The position numbers were made by a program, and so were the translations under genes. A stretch of DNA of 64,000 bases, taken from CBDDIP01 sp965279405. Its GTDB lineage: Bacteria > Actinomycetota > Acidimicrobiia > Acidimicrobiales > Ilumatobacteraceae. Shown here in pieces: positions 43,238 through 51,873 of the stretch. The notes below the pieces were generated by a model, which saw nothing but the letters and a program-made list of their open reading frames with translations, made no database searches and had not been told where the DNA came from. The stretch spans positions 1,922,001 to 1,986,000 of the forward strand of contig OZ257157.1 in assembly GCA_965279405.1 (NCBI GenBank), given 5' to 3'. Every line of letters begins with the position of its first letter. The first letter of the stretch is position 1.

Positions 43238-43329
43238 CCCCGATGCTGCCCCGCGCGAGCGCGGCGTAGCGTGCGCCCCTGACGGGTTCGTACAACCAAC
43301 CGGGCGGTGGCCCACCTCGAACCGTCAGC

Positions 43330-43353
43330 GGGCCGGACGCTCTCGTCCGGCCC
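43330..43353. terminator. Terminator-like hairpin after the beta-galactosidase gene
   Basis: gggccggacg (43330-43339) and cgtccggccc (43344-43353) form a perfect 10-bp stem with a 4-base loop, 93 bases after the beta-galactosidase stop and 48 bases before the next start. There is no T-run, which is normal in high-GC actinobacteria. It may equally be a leader hairpin for the downstream gene. Confidence 0.7.
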
Positions 43354-43400
43354 CACCTCGTCTCGATCGCGTCGCCGTTCCTCGAACCAAGAGGGCACTG

Positions 43401-44381
43401 ATGACAACGAGTGATCGACGAGATTTCCTGAAGGGTGCCGCGCTCGGCATCGCCGGCGGCGGCGTGTTGCTGTCGGGTCCCGAACTTGCGCTGGCGGCAC
43501 CACCGCCACGCGATCCACGGACCGACACGACCGGTCGACCCGGCCGTATCGAGGCACTGGCCGTTCCGTTGGCCGGCGAGGAAGTGGTCTTCATCCCCGC
43601 CATCGCGATGGTGCCGAACGGGACGGCGGCGACCTCGGCGATCATCGTCAACAGCGCGGGCATTCGCTCCGAGGTGCTGACCGAGTACGTCAGCGCCGGG
43701 ATCACCCTGCCGGTCGGCGCCGTGCTGACCTCCGTCGACATGGTCGTCGAGGGCCACCCGCAGTCCGGCTTCATCGGTGTCATCCGCTACGCGCCGGAGG
43801 CCGGGACGTCGACCGGCCTGGCCTTCCAGGCGATCAACGCGAATGGCATCTCCACCGTCCACATGGCGTTGAACGAGCTCTACACCGGGACGACCACCTA
43901 CGAGGCCTGGTTCCAGGGTGGCGGCACGACGGTCGGCTGCAACGGCGTGCGCTACACCTACCGCAAGCCCGACGCCGGGTTCGTGCCGATGACGCCGACG
44001 CGCGTGTACGACAGCCGCTTCTCGATGGCGCCCGATGTCAACGGTCCGATCGCCGGTTCGACGCGCACCGTCTCGGTCGCGTCGGCACGCAGCACGGGCG
44101 ACGGCACGGTGGTGGGCACCGCGCTCCCCACGGCCGCTGGAGCGACGGCGATCGCGTACACGCTGACCATCGCCAACACCGTCGGCTCGGGCTTCGTCGC
44201 CGTCAACCCGGGCGGCGTCGGCGCTGTCTCGGCCTCCACGATCAACTGGAGCGCCACCGGCCAGAGCCTGGCCAACACCGGGGTGGTGCAGCTCGGTGGC
44301 GACCGTCAGGTGACGTTGATCGGCAGCGGCGGCGGCGGGTCGTGCGACGTGATCATCGACCTCGTCGGCTACTACCGCTGA
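43401..44381 (+). CDS. Tat-exported protein with TPxRVYDSR-type C-terminal beta domain
   Basis: A 326-residue secreted protein. RRDFLKGAALGIAGGG gives a twin-arginine signal ending near LALAA. Residues 50-185 form a beta domain with VLTSVDMVVEG and FQGGGTTVGCNGVRYTY. The last 130 residues begin FVPMTPTRVYDSR and end DVIIDLVGYYR, the pattern found at the end of many exported actinobacterial proteins of unknown role. A protein near 57 kb ends in a related domain (IRLVDTR ... MDISGFLF). The ATG has GAGGG nearby. Confidence 0.72.
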   Translation: MTTSDRRDFLKGAALGIAGGGVLLSGPELALAAPPPRDPRTDTTGRPGRIEALAVPLAGEEVVFIPAIAMVPNGTAATSAIIVNSAGIRSEVLTEYVSAGITLPVGAVLTSVDMVVEGHPQSGFIGVIRYAPEAGTSTGLAFQAINANGISTVHMALNELYTGTTTYEAWFQGGGTTVGCNGVRYTYRKPDAGFVPMTPTRVYDSRFSMAPDVNGPIAGSTRTVSVASARSTGDGTVVGTALPTAAGATAIAYTLTIANTVGSGFVAVNPGGVGAVSASTINWSATGQSLANTGVVQLGGDRQVTLIGSGGGGSCDVIIDLVGYYR

Positions 44382-44403
44382 GTGACGTTGCTGCGCGGGT
44401 TCG

Positions 44404-45210
44404 TCAGCCGGCGAGCTCGCGCAGCAGCGTGTCGATGTGTCCGACCGTCGGCGGCAGTGAGTCGACCCACACCATGGTCTGGCGGACCTCGACCACGGAC
44501 GACAGCCGCAACCGATCGTGGAGCACGATGGCGCGGGCCTCCGTGCTCGGCGAGCGCTCGGTGAGCACGACGATGCGGCCCCCGCTGCGTGCCACCACCT
44601 CGCCGCGGCGGAACACGTCGTCGACGGTGCGGGCGACGTCGGCGATGACGATGTCGTTGCGAAACGGCCCGGCGCCGCCGACGGGCGCATCGATGACGAC
44701 GAACGAGTGGGTGTCGCTGGGGGCCCGACCGGTGCCGCGCGCCTGCTCGAACAGCTCGTGGAGACGAAGGCGCAAGGCGTACGGCGTGGACAACCCGGTG
44801 ACCGCGTCGGTGACGACGTCCTCGCCGGCTCCGCGGACCATGCCTGCCGCCCACCCTTCGGCGAGCGAGGCGGTGGCGGCCTGCGACCGGAGCAACACCC
44901 GGTGGCGGCGGCCGACGATGAGCGTCAGGTGGTGCAGCCACCGATGGACGCGCTGCAGCGGCCAGCCCTCGTCGCCGAGGCGCTGACCCGTGCGATGCAT
45001 CGCGGCGGCCAGCGCGTCCGGACGGGTGAACAACGTCTCGACGACGTCGGCTGCCGCTTCGTCGATGTGCGGATCCAGGCGACGACCGACGTCGGTGCGC
45101 ACCTCGGCCAGCCACGCGGTGAGGGTGGCCTGCCACGACGAGGAGGTCACCGTCGGAGGTCGTCGAACGCGGAGTCGCACGGGGGTGTGATGCCGCTCAC
45201 GACGATCCAT
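44404..45210 (-). CDS. Protein with degenerate GGDEF-like domain
   Basis: A 268-residue protein. Residues 25-130 form an all-helical region (LTAWLAEVRTDVGRRLDPHI, LQRVHRWLHHLTLIVGRRHR), and from 133 on it reads TDAVTGLSTPYALRLRLHEL, as at the start of a GGDEF domain, with EVVARSGGRIVVLTER where the GGDEF loop should be. The catalytic motif is lost, so it is probably a sensor or scaffold rather than a cyclase. The assignment is by pattern only. It follows the TetR gene by 28 bases on the same strand. Confidence 0.6.
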   Translation of the reverse strand: MDRRERHHTPVRLRVRRPPTVTSSSWQATLTAWLAEVRTDVGRRLDPHIDEAAADVVETLFTRPDALAAAMHRTGQRLGDEGWPLQRVHRWLHHLTLIVGRRHRVLLRSQAATASLAEGWAAGMVRGAGEDVVTDAVTGLSTPYALRLRLHELFEQARGTGRAPSDTHSFVVIDAPVGGAGPFRNDIVIADVARTVDDVFRRGEVVARSGGRIVVLTERSPSTEARAIVLHDRLRLSSVVEVRQTMVWVDSLPPTVGHIDTLLRELAG

Positions 45211-45238
45211 GACGGCGTTCGCCGAACGTCACGGAGGG

Positions 45239-45868
45239 TCACGGAGCGTCACGCGATCCGTCGGAACGCCAGAAGATCGAGCGGTGCCAGATGTTGACCA
45301 AGGTCTCGATCGCCCGGGCCTCGTCGACGTCGGCCGAGTCGGCGCCGCCACCTTGTGCGAGCCACACGTAGCAGGAGTGCTCGATCATCGACGACAATGA
45401 CGAGGCCGTCAGCTCTGGGTCGATCCCCGGGCAGTAGCCCTGGGCCTGAGCTGCTCGAATGCCATGAGCGACGGAGCTGACCGCATCGGCACGGATCGTG
45501 CGCCACTGCTCGAGGAACTCCGGGTCGATCATCGAGGCTTGAAAGATGCCGCTCCACGCCCCGAGGCGGTCGCGGTAGTTCGTCCAGAAGTTGGTGATCA
45601 CCTCCGTCACCGCGTCGAGACTTGTTCGTTTGTCGTGGTCTGGAGTCGTGTGCAGTCGGAGCGCGTTCTCATGGAGGTCCCGGGCGATCGCCGCAAGCAC
45701 GTCGGCCTTGTTGTCGAAGTAGTTGTAGAAGCTCGCTGCGGACTTGTTCGCCTCGCGAGCGATGTCCTCCACCTTCGTGCGCAGGTAGCCATCGAGGGCG
45801 AAACGCCTGAGCGCCGCCTCCTGGAACGCAGCTGCAGTGCGCGCTCCCTTCGTGTAGTTCCGTGCCAT
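45239..45868 (-). CDS. TetR-family transcriptional regulator
   Basis: A 209-residue regulator with the helix-turn-helix in LDGYLRTKVEDIAREANKSAASFYNYFDNKADVL and an all-helical ligand domain. ATG 45868 has AGGAGG eight bases upstream, better than the GTG nine bases earlier. An inverted repeat lies 37-56 bases upstream of the start, suggesting autorepression. Its target may include the downstream degenerate-GGDEF gene; the ligand is unknown. Confidence 0.88.
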   Translation of the reverse strand: MARNYTKGARTAAAFQEAALRRFALDGYLRTKVEDIAREANKSAASFYNYFDNKADVLAAIARDLHENALRLHTTPDHDKRTSLDAVTEVITNFWTNYRDRLGAWSGIFQASMIDPEFLEQWRTIRADAVSSVAHGIRAAQAQGYCPGIDPELTASSLSSMIEHSCYVWLAQGGGADSADVDEARAIETLVNIWHRSIFWRSDGSRDAP

Positions 45869-45904
45869 CTGCCACACCTCCTGCCGAAGCCGTCACAACG
45901 TGAA

Positions 45905-45924
45905 AGCTGACCTTATTGTCAGCT
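45905..45924. promoter_or_regulatory. Inverted repeat before the tetR gene
   Basis: agctgac (45905-45911) and gtcagct (45918-45924) are perfect 7-bp arms with a 6-base AT-rich centre, 37 bases upstream of the ATG at 45868. Size and place fit a TetR-dimer operator overlapping the promoter. No clear -35/-10 boxes could be set. Confidence 0.55.
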
Positions 45925-45956
45925 CCCTTCGATGGAGTCGACTCGACGCCTGACGT

Positions 45957-47519
45957 TCAGTCGTCGGCGGTGGCGCGACGGATGATCAGCTTGCGGTCGT
46001 CGGCGGTGATGCACTCGCCGCTCTCCAGGTCGAAGCGCCAGCCGTGCAGCGTGCACACCAGGTGCGGACCGTCGATCTCGCCGAACGCGGCCAGGTCGGC
46101 CTGGCGGTGGGGGCAGGTGCGTTGACAGATGTAGTCGCCGATGCGGATCTCCTCGCCGGCGATGCCGTCCTGATCCGGGTGCAGCTTGCGCACCGCCTCG
46201 GCCTCGGCGCGGCGCATGCGCTCCACGGACAGCGACTTGAAGAAGTTGTAGAGGTACTCGTTGAAGGCGCCGGCTCGCCACGCATGGAACCGGCACGAGA
46301 GGAACAGCGCGTTGCTCCAGTCGACGGCGCGCTCGGCGACCACCGTCTCGACGAGCTCGCGTTGGATCTCGAAGCGGAACGCGTGGGGCTCGCCGTGCCA
46401 CTCTCGGACCTCGCCGTTGGGGAAGTCGATGGCGATGGCCAGGTCGCCGGCGTGCAGCACGCACACGTCGCCGACCGAGTCGCGCAGCGTCGGCGCCATC
46501 GCCAGCAGCGGCTCCCACCAGGAACGCACGGTGGCGAGCAGGTCGTCGGTGGGAGCGTGCCAGTGGCGGTGCTGGTCGTCGAGCCACGGCAGCCAGTCCG
46601 CCTGGTAGCCGCGCAGGTAGTCGGCCTTCTCACTGAAGATCGCCTCGACGTCGGCATCGGGGGCCGGGTGGCTGATGGTGATCGATCCGTCGGCGATGTC
46701 GATCGCGGTGCCGGGAATGGCCAGCACGCCGGCTCGCCCGGCGTCGGCCAGCTGGGCGAGGAAGCTGCGCTGGTCGGGGAAGATGCTCAGCTCGTCGCCG
46801 GTGATCATGTTGAGGTGGAACAGCTCGGGGTCGAGGAAGCACGGCGGCCCGGCGCTCGGCACCACGGCCACGGCATCGACGGACTCGACGTAGCGCATCG
46901 CACGCGTGAACTGGCTGAGCACCTTGGCATCGACCAGTTCGCGCATCCGCGCCGGCGGCTCGTCGTAGACCATCGGGTACCAGATCGCTCCGCTGTACTG
47001 CAGCCAGTGCAGGTCGACCGGACCGTGGGCGCGCAGCGCTGCCATGTCCGTCGTGCGGCAGTCGTTCTGGTTGACGAGGCGGCCGGTGCCGTCGCTGACG
47101 ACAAGTGCCGAGTCGCCGCCGGGCCCGTCGGTGATGCTCGTCTCGACGTGGATGGCGACGCGCAGCGACGGGCCGAGAGCGAGCTCCTCGCCGTCGACGG
47201 TGCGCACGATGTTGCCGAAGCCGAGGGCGCGCATCTTGCGCTCCAGCTCGCGCGTCGGGTAGCCGGGGATGAGCACGGTCGTGTCGCGGCTGACGTGCTC
47301 GCGCAACCAGGGCTCGTCGTAGTGGTCGCCGTGCAGGTGGGAGACGAACAGGTAGTCCGGGTGCTCGATGCGTTCGCGCAGCTCAGCGGGCAGCTGGTCG
47401 TTGCGCGGGAAGACGAACCACGAGCCGAAGAACGCCGGATGGAACCAGGGGTCGCAGAGGATCGACCCGTCGACGGTGTCGATCAGGATCCCCGCATGAC
47501 CGATCGACGTGGCGCGCAT
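45957..47519 (-). CDS. Metallo-beta-lactamase-fold hydrolase fused to Rieske [2Fe-2S] domain
   Basis: A 520-residue protein with an N-terminal metallo-beta-lactamase domain (HLHGDH at 61-66, D in GHAGILID, further ligands later) and a C-terminal Rieske domain with the C-x-H...C-x2-H motif, read as CPH (469-471) and CTLH (489-492). The middle part (250-430) has Trp-rich stretches. CMP-Neu5Ac hydroxylase has both folds but in reverse order; this layout resembles uncharacterised UlaG-like fusions. The Rieske cluster suggests an oxidation or electron-transfer step. Substrate unknown; no partner reductase gene lies nearby. Confidence 0.85.
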   Translation of the reverse strand: MRATSIGHAGILIDTVDGSILCDPWFHPAFFGSWFVFPRNDQLPAELRERIEHPDYLFVSHLHGDHYDEPWLREHVSRDTTVLIPGYPTRELERKMRALGFGNIVRTVDGEELALGPSLRVAIHVETSITDGPGGDSALVVSDGTGRLVNQNDCRTTDMAALRAHGPVDLHWLQYSGAIWYPMVYDEPPARMRELVDAKVLSQFTRAMRYVESVDAVAVVPSAGPPCFLDPELFHLNMITGDELSIFPDQRSFLAQLADAGRAGVLAIPGTAIDIADGSITISHPAPDADVEAIFSEKADYLRGYQADWLPWLDDQHRHWHAPTDDLLATVRSWWEPLLAMAPTLRDSVGDVCVLHAGDLAIAIDFPNGEVREWHGEPHAFRFEIQRELVETVVAERAVDWSNALFLSCRFHAWRAGAFNEYLYNFFKSLSVERMRRAEAEAVRKLHPDQDGIAGEEIRIGDYICQRTCPHRQADLAAFGEIDGPHLVCTLHGWRFDLESGECITADDRKLIIRRATADD

Positions 47520-47568
47520 CAGCGCCCGAGGCTACCGGTGGCGATGTGCCCGATCAGGGCGGCGCGGG

Positions 47569-48027
47569 TCAGGCGACGGGCGGGTCGGTGAACCGCTGGC
47601 CGGCGCGTGACACGTGCTCGGTCCAGGTGCTGCCGTCCCAGTAGCGCAGGTCGAAGCGACCGGCCGGGTCGGCGTACCAGTCGGCGGGGACGGCCGGGGC
47701 TGCGGGTGCCGGAGCGGCAGGCGCCGGGGCGTAGACCGGTGCGGGCTCCGGTGCCGGAGCGGCTGCGGGTGCAGCGCCCCAACCGGCGGGCTCGGCCGCA
47801 GCGACGGGCGCGGGCGCCGGTGCCGGAGCGGCCTCGACCACCGGTGCCGGTGCTGCCGCCGGTGCGCTGGCACCCGTGGACTCACGGCTCAGGTAGGCGG
47901 TGACGTCGCCACCGGTTGGCACGATGCCGACCACGGACCAGCCCTCAGCCGACTTCTCGGTGAGCTTGGCGGCCAGCGCGGCTGGTTCGTAGGACGAGGT
48001 GCTGACGGTGGCGAACTCCTGGGGCAT
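47569..48027 (-). CDS. DUF2510 protein
   Basis: A 152-residue protein. The C-terminus, ADWYADPAGRFDLRYWDGS followed by TWTEHV, is a DUF2510 domain, an actinobacterial tryptophan-rich module common near membrane proteins. The N-terminus (FATVSTSSYEPAALAAKLTEK) resembles the short DUF4177-like fold, and an Ala/Pro-rich linker joins them. No membrane segment. It lies 18 bases after the ABC ATPase gene on the same strand, but a shared function is unproven. Confidence 0.72.
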   Translation of the reverse strand: MPQEFATVSTSSYEPAALAAKLTEKSAEGWSVVGIVPTGGDVTAYLSRESTGASAPAAAPAPVVEAAPAPAPAPVAAAEPAGWGAAPAAAPAPEPAPVYAPAPAAPAPAAPAVPADWYADPAGRFDLRYWDGSTWTEHVSRAGQRFTDPPVA

Positions 48028-48045
48028 GGACGCCGATGGTAGCGC

Positions 48046-48741
48046 TCAAGCAGGCAGGACGAGAGCGTGGACGTCGGCTTCTGCCGGAGTTCCGTCGAAC
48101 GTGCTCGCGCCGTCGCGCAGGGCGATCAACCGATCGACCCGGTTGACGAAGCTCAGCTCGTGGGTGGCGACGACCAACGTGGCGCCGCTCGAGCTCGCTT
48201 CGGTGAAGATCTGCAGCAGCGCTTCCTTGCCGGTGGCGTCGAGCCCGACGAACGGTTCGTCGACCAGCAGCACCCGGAACGGGCGGATGATGGCGATGGC
48301 GATCGCCGCCTTCTGGCGCAGGCCGCGGCTGAAGGTGGTGGGGATGTCGTCGCGGCGGTGGGCGATGCCGAGCAGCTCCAGCAGCTCCTCGCCTCGCGCT
48401 TCCCACGTCGTCGATTCGTGCATGCGGGCGATGTACTCGAGGTGCTCCCACAGCGACAGGTCGTCGTAGAAGGTGGGCGTGTCGCTGAGCCAGCTGAGCA
48501 TGCGCCGCGCGTCGGTGCTGCCCGACGGGTGGCCGAAGATCGTGGCCGAACCGGCCGTCGGGTCGAGCAGGCCGGCGACCATCTTCAGCAGCGTGGTCTT
48601 GCCGCTGCCGTTGTGGCCGACGAGGGCCACGTGCTGGCCGGGCTCGACGTCGAGGCTGAACGGTTCCAGCGCCGGGCGGTCGCCGTACTCCTTGGTGAGT
48701 CCGTCGATGTGCAGCGCGAGGTGTGCGTTGCGAGCAGGCAT
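48046..48741 (-). CDS. ABC transporter ATP-binding protein
   Basis: A 231-residue ATPase: Walker A GHNGSGKTT near 42-50, signature FSRGLRQKAAIA (a variant of LSGGQ), Walker B LLVDEPFVGLD and switch His in ATHELSF. The variant signature and the length fit ABC-2 type exporters. ATG 48741 lies five bases after the permease gene, so both are one operon with the sulfurtransferase gene upstream. Confidence 0.88.
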   Translation of the reverse strand: MPARNAHLALHIDGLTKEYGDRPALEPFSLDVEPGQHVALVGHNGSGKTTLLKMVAGLLDPTAGSATIFGHPSGSTDARRMLSWLSDTPTFYDDLSLWEHLEYIARMHESTTWEARGEELLELLGIAHRRDDIPTTFSRGLRQKAAIAIAIIRPFRVLLVDEPFVGLDATGKEALLQIFTEASSSGATLVVATHELSFVNRVDRLIALRDGASTFDGTPAEADVHALVLPA

Positions 48742-48746
48742 GGGTC

Positions 48747-50411
48747 TTAGAACGTCCTCTTCTGACTGGAGTACTCGCGGCTCTCGTTCATCATGTTGCG
48801 GAACTTGGCCTTGATCTGATCGCGCATCCGCACCCACGCCGCCGTGGCGGTGGTGATGAGGATCGACCCCATCGCGCCGCGGGCGGCACCACCGATCAGC
48901 GAGTCGCCGTTGCGGTACGCGGCGCGGGCGATGAGCACGGTGCTGACGCCGAGCGTGCTGACCACGATCGGCAGCAGCGTGCGCAGCACCGTGGTGAACC
49001 CGGCCATCTCCGGTGGGATGAACGCCTGCTGGTTCTGTGCCGAGAACGGGTCGGGCATGTCGCGCACGATGCTGACCACCGCGCCGCACGCGCCGCCGAG
49101 CACGACCGGCAGGGCCATGATCGCCACGGGTGCGATCGCGGTCGACGACCCGATGGTGAGCGCGGCGACGGCGCCGGCGACGACGGCGAACGGCACCAGC
49201 GCGGCGGCGGGTGCGGCGAGGTGGAGCATCATCAGCTCGGCGCGCACGACCGGCAGGCTGTCGGCGCGGTCGGGTTGGTCGACCTCTTGCGACAGCGGCT
49301 CGAGGACCTCGAGCCCGAGCAGGAACGTCGCCAGGCCGAGCAGGAGGAGGGCGGAGGTGGTGCCGCGCGCGACCACGCCGGCCATGATCCCGGCGACCGC
49401 GGCGATCGCGGTCATGCGCACGATGCGCGTGGCCGGCAGCCGGGCGATGCTGTGCCAGCCGCGGCGCCAGACGATGTGCTTGCCGCGGCGCGGCACGTGG
49501 AACCACGGCCGGTTGCGGGTGCGTTCCTGGTTCAGCTGACGGCGCAGGAGGATGACGGTGCGGAGGTCCTGCATCGTCACCGCAAAGCGCAGCTGGGCGA
49601 CCAGGCTGCTGCGCCGGGCCAGTGCGTCGAGCGAGGTGCGCCGCAGCATCGCCGCGCCGCCGATGGTGAGCACGAGGCCGAGGCCGAGGCCGATGAGATC
49701 GACGGGGTGCTGGCGCCAGCCCCACAGCGCCAGGCTGCCGACCGAGTTCGCGGGGCCGTGCAGGTGCCACGCGACGGCGGCGGCCTGCCATCCGAGCAGG
49801 CCGAGGCCGGCGATCGTGGCGATCCACAGCCGCAGGCGCGCGGCGTGGGCGACGAGCGCGGCGCCGACCCAGAGCAGGGCAACGGTGAGGCCGAAGAGCG
49901 CACCACCGCCGGCCCATGCGGCAGGGCTGCCGGGCAGGCGACGTCCGGCGAGCTGACCGGCGATCGCGCCGGTGACCGCGGCGCTGGCGCTGGCGCTGCG
50001 CACCCGTTGCCACGTCGGCTTCATCAGCGCCCGCAGACGGTCGACCGGGGCGAGCATCACGTGCATCACGTCGGCGCCTTCGAGCGCCAACGGCCCGCCC
50101 TGGGCACCGCTGCGCAAGCCGGTCATCAGCGCGAACACGGCGAGCAGACCGAGCACCGCCGGGCCGTTGCGGGCGATGTCGGCAGCTGCACTGGCGCTGA
50201 CCGGCTGGTCGCCGATGCCGCTGCTGATCCACAGCACGCCGCCACCGCCGAAGATGGCGACGATGTAGACCTTGTAGGCGGCGTCGAACCACTCCATGTC
50301 GACGAGCCGGTTGCGTTGCCGCTTGCGCCGCAACGCCTTCAGCCCGGCGAGCGCGCTGGGCGCCGCGGCCGGGGTGGGGGCCGGGCTCGAGGCGATGACC
50401 GCGTCAGTCAC
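48747..50411 (-). CDS. ABC-2-like exporter permease
   Basis: A 554-residue membrane protein with about twelve helices, an N-terminal Ala/Pro stretch and a charged RRKRQRN segment before the first helix. It pairs with the downstream ATPase gene. No named family is recognised; large permeases of this size occur in ABC systems exporting lipids or peptides in actinobacteria. Its start overlaps the stop of the sulfurtransferase gene by eight bases. Confidence 0.75.
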   Translation of the reverse strand: MTDAVIASSPAPTPAAAPSALAGLKALRRKRQRNRLVDMEWFDAAYKVYIVAIFGGGGVLWISSGIGDQPVSASAAADIARNGPAVLGLLAVFALMTGLRSGAQGGPLALEGADVMHVMLAPVDRLRALMKPTWQRVRSASASAAVTGAIAGQLAGRRLPGSPAAWAGGGALFGLTVALLWVGAALVAHAARLRLWIATIAGLGLLGWQAAAVAWHLHGPANSVGSLALWGWRQHPVDLIGLGLGLVLTIGGAAMLRRTSLDALARRSSLVAQLRFAVTMQDLRTVILLRRQLNQERTRNRPWFHVPRRGKHIVWRRGWHSIARLPATRIVRMTAIAAVAGIMAGVVARGTTSALLLLGLATFLLGLEVLEPLSQEVDQPDRADSLPVVRAELMMLHLAAPAAALVPFAVVAGAVAALTIGSSTAIAPVAIMALPVVLGGACGAVVSIVRDMPDPFSAQNQQAFIPPEMAGFTTVLRTLLPIVVSTLGVSTVLIARAAYRNGDSLIGGAARGAMGSILITTATAAWVRMRDQIKAKFRNMMNESREYSSQKRTF

Positions 50412-51249
50412 GGGCGCCGAGCTCCGCCGGGCGTGCTTCGTCGGCGGACCACCCGCTCCAACTCCCGACGTAGAGCCGTGGTGCGGCGAGCCCGGCGCGC
50501 TCCATGCCGAGCACGTTCAGGCAGGCGCTGACACCGGAGCCGCAGGAGGCGACGAGCCCCTCGGCGTCGGCGACTCCGATCGCTTCGTAGTGGGCGCGCA
50601 GATCGTCGGCGCTGCGCACGCGACCGTCGGCGTCGAGGACGTCGAGCGCAGGTGCGCTGCGCGAGCCGGGGATGTGGCCGGGGCGCTTGTCGACCAGCGT
50701 CACCTCGCCGGTGAACCGGTCGTACGAGCGGGCGTCGATGGCCGCGCCTCGTGCGGCAGCCTCGGCGGCTTCGTCGGCCGTGGCCAGACGATCGGCCGGC
50801 CAGGGCATGACCGTGAACGAGCCCGGCGCCTTGGGGTGCGGCGTGACGCCGCCGACGCCCAGCCCGCTGCGCCATCCGGCGAGGCCGCCGTCGAGGACCG
50901 CGGCCTCGCGTCCGAGCATGCGCAGCATCACGACGAGCCGACCGGCGGTGACGCCGCCGGTGTCGTCGTAGGCGATCACCGTTGTGTTGTCGCCGATGCC
51001 GAGCCGCTCCATCGCCGCAGCGAAGTGCTCCGGTGACGGCAGTGGATGGCGGCCCTCCGTGGCTGGTGCACCGTGCGCGGCCAGGTCGTGCTCGAGGTCG
51101 GCCCACACCGCGCTGGGGATGTGGCCGGCGATGAACGCCGCCTTGCCGTCGCGCCCGTCGAGGTACCAACGGACGTCGACGAGGAGGACGTGCTTGCCGC
51201 TGTGCTGCAGCTTCGACACTTCGTTGGCGTCGACGAAGGGTGCGATCAC
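50404..51249 (-). CDS. Thiosulfate/3-mercaptopyruvate sulfurtransferase
   Basis: A 281-residue protein of two rhodanese domains. The first keeps the fold (VLLVDVRWYLDGRDG, GHIPSAVW) and the second holds the active-site Cys in ASCGSGVSA, the CGSGV(T/S) loop typical of 3-mercaptopyruvate transferases. Nearby DVRW and YDDTGG are conserved. It would transfer sulfane sulfur to cyanide or thiols in the cytoplasm. First gene of a run ending with the ABC pair. Confidence 0.87.
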   Translation of the reverse strand: MIAPFVDANEVSKLQHSGKHVLLVDVRWYLDGRDGKAAFIAGHIPSAVWADLEHDLAAHGAPATEGRHPLPSPEHFAAAMERLGIGDNTTVIAYDDTGGVTAGRLVVMLRMLGREAAVLDGGLAGWRSGLGVGGVTPHPKAPGSFTVMPWPADRLATADEAAEAAARGAAIDARSYDRFTGEVTLVDKRPGHIPGSRSAPALDVLDADGRVRSADDLRAHYEAIGVADAEGLVASCGSGVSACLNVLGMERAGLAAPRLYVGSWSGWSADEARPAELGARD

Positions 51250-51300
51250 AGTGCGTCATCCTGCCACCGGTTCAGCCGTTTCCCCCGGCAGAATGGCGCC

Positions 51301-51873
51301 GTGTCGGTCGTCCAGATGGAGCGGTTCACCGCGATCCTCGCCCTGGTGGCCGGCGGCGGGGCCGTGCTGCTGCTGGTGAGCGCGCTGCTGCCCGTCGCGT
51401 CCGTGCGATCGCTGCACCTCACCATCCGCGACAGCGCCCTGTGGCTGGCGTTCATCGTTGCCGCAACGGCGATGGCCGGCAGCCTGTGGTTCAGCGAGTC
51501 GGCCGGGTTCGAGCCGTGCCGGCTGTGCTGGTACCAGCGCATCGCCATGTACTCCTGCGCGGTGATCCTGCTCGTCGGCGCGCTGCGTCGCGACCGCGAC
51601 GTGCGCTGGTACGTCGTGCCGCTGGCATCGATCGGCGTCGTCATCTCCACCTACCACTACCTCATCGAGTGGAACCCGCAGTGGGAAGCCACCTCGTGCA
51701 GCGCGACCGTGCCGTGCACCGCGCTGCCGTTCCCGCGCCAGTTCGGCTTCGTCTCGTTGTCGTTCATGGCGCTCTGCGGCTTCGCCGCGATCCTCACCGT
51801 CCTGCTCATCCCCCGAGCCCCGTCCGAACAGGAGCACCAGCCCGATGGGCAAGAACACACAGCAGCCCCGTAA
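51301..51873 (+). CDS. DsbB-family disulfide bond formation protein
   Basis: A 190-residue membrane protein with four helices. The first Cys pair is C73/C76 in EPCRLCW and the second is C133/C139 in TSCSATVPC, the layout DsbB uses to reoxidise a periplasmic thiol oxidase and pass electrons to quinone. The GTG at 51301 is taken as start; an ATG at 51316 is possible. Its last 29 bases overlap the next gene, a thioredoxin-fold protein, so they form a pair. Confidence 0.9.
   Translation: MSVVQMERFTAILALVAGGGAVLLLVSALLPVASVRSLHLTIRDSALWLAFIVAATAMAGSLWFSESAGFEPCRLCWYQRIAMYSCAVILLVGALRRDRDVRWYVVPLASIGVVISTYHYLIEWNPQWEATSCSATVPCTALPFPRQFGFVSLSFMALCGFAAILTVLLIPRAPSEQEHQPDGQEHTAAP

Noticed and set aside
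40256..43315. 1019-codon frame opposite the beta-galactosidase gene
   Set aside because: Shadow of a GH2 gene with intact catalytic motifs; the antisense product has no recognisable domain.
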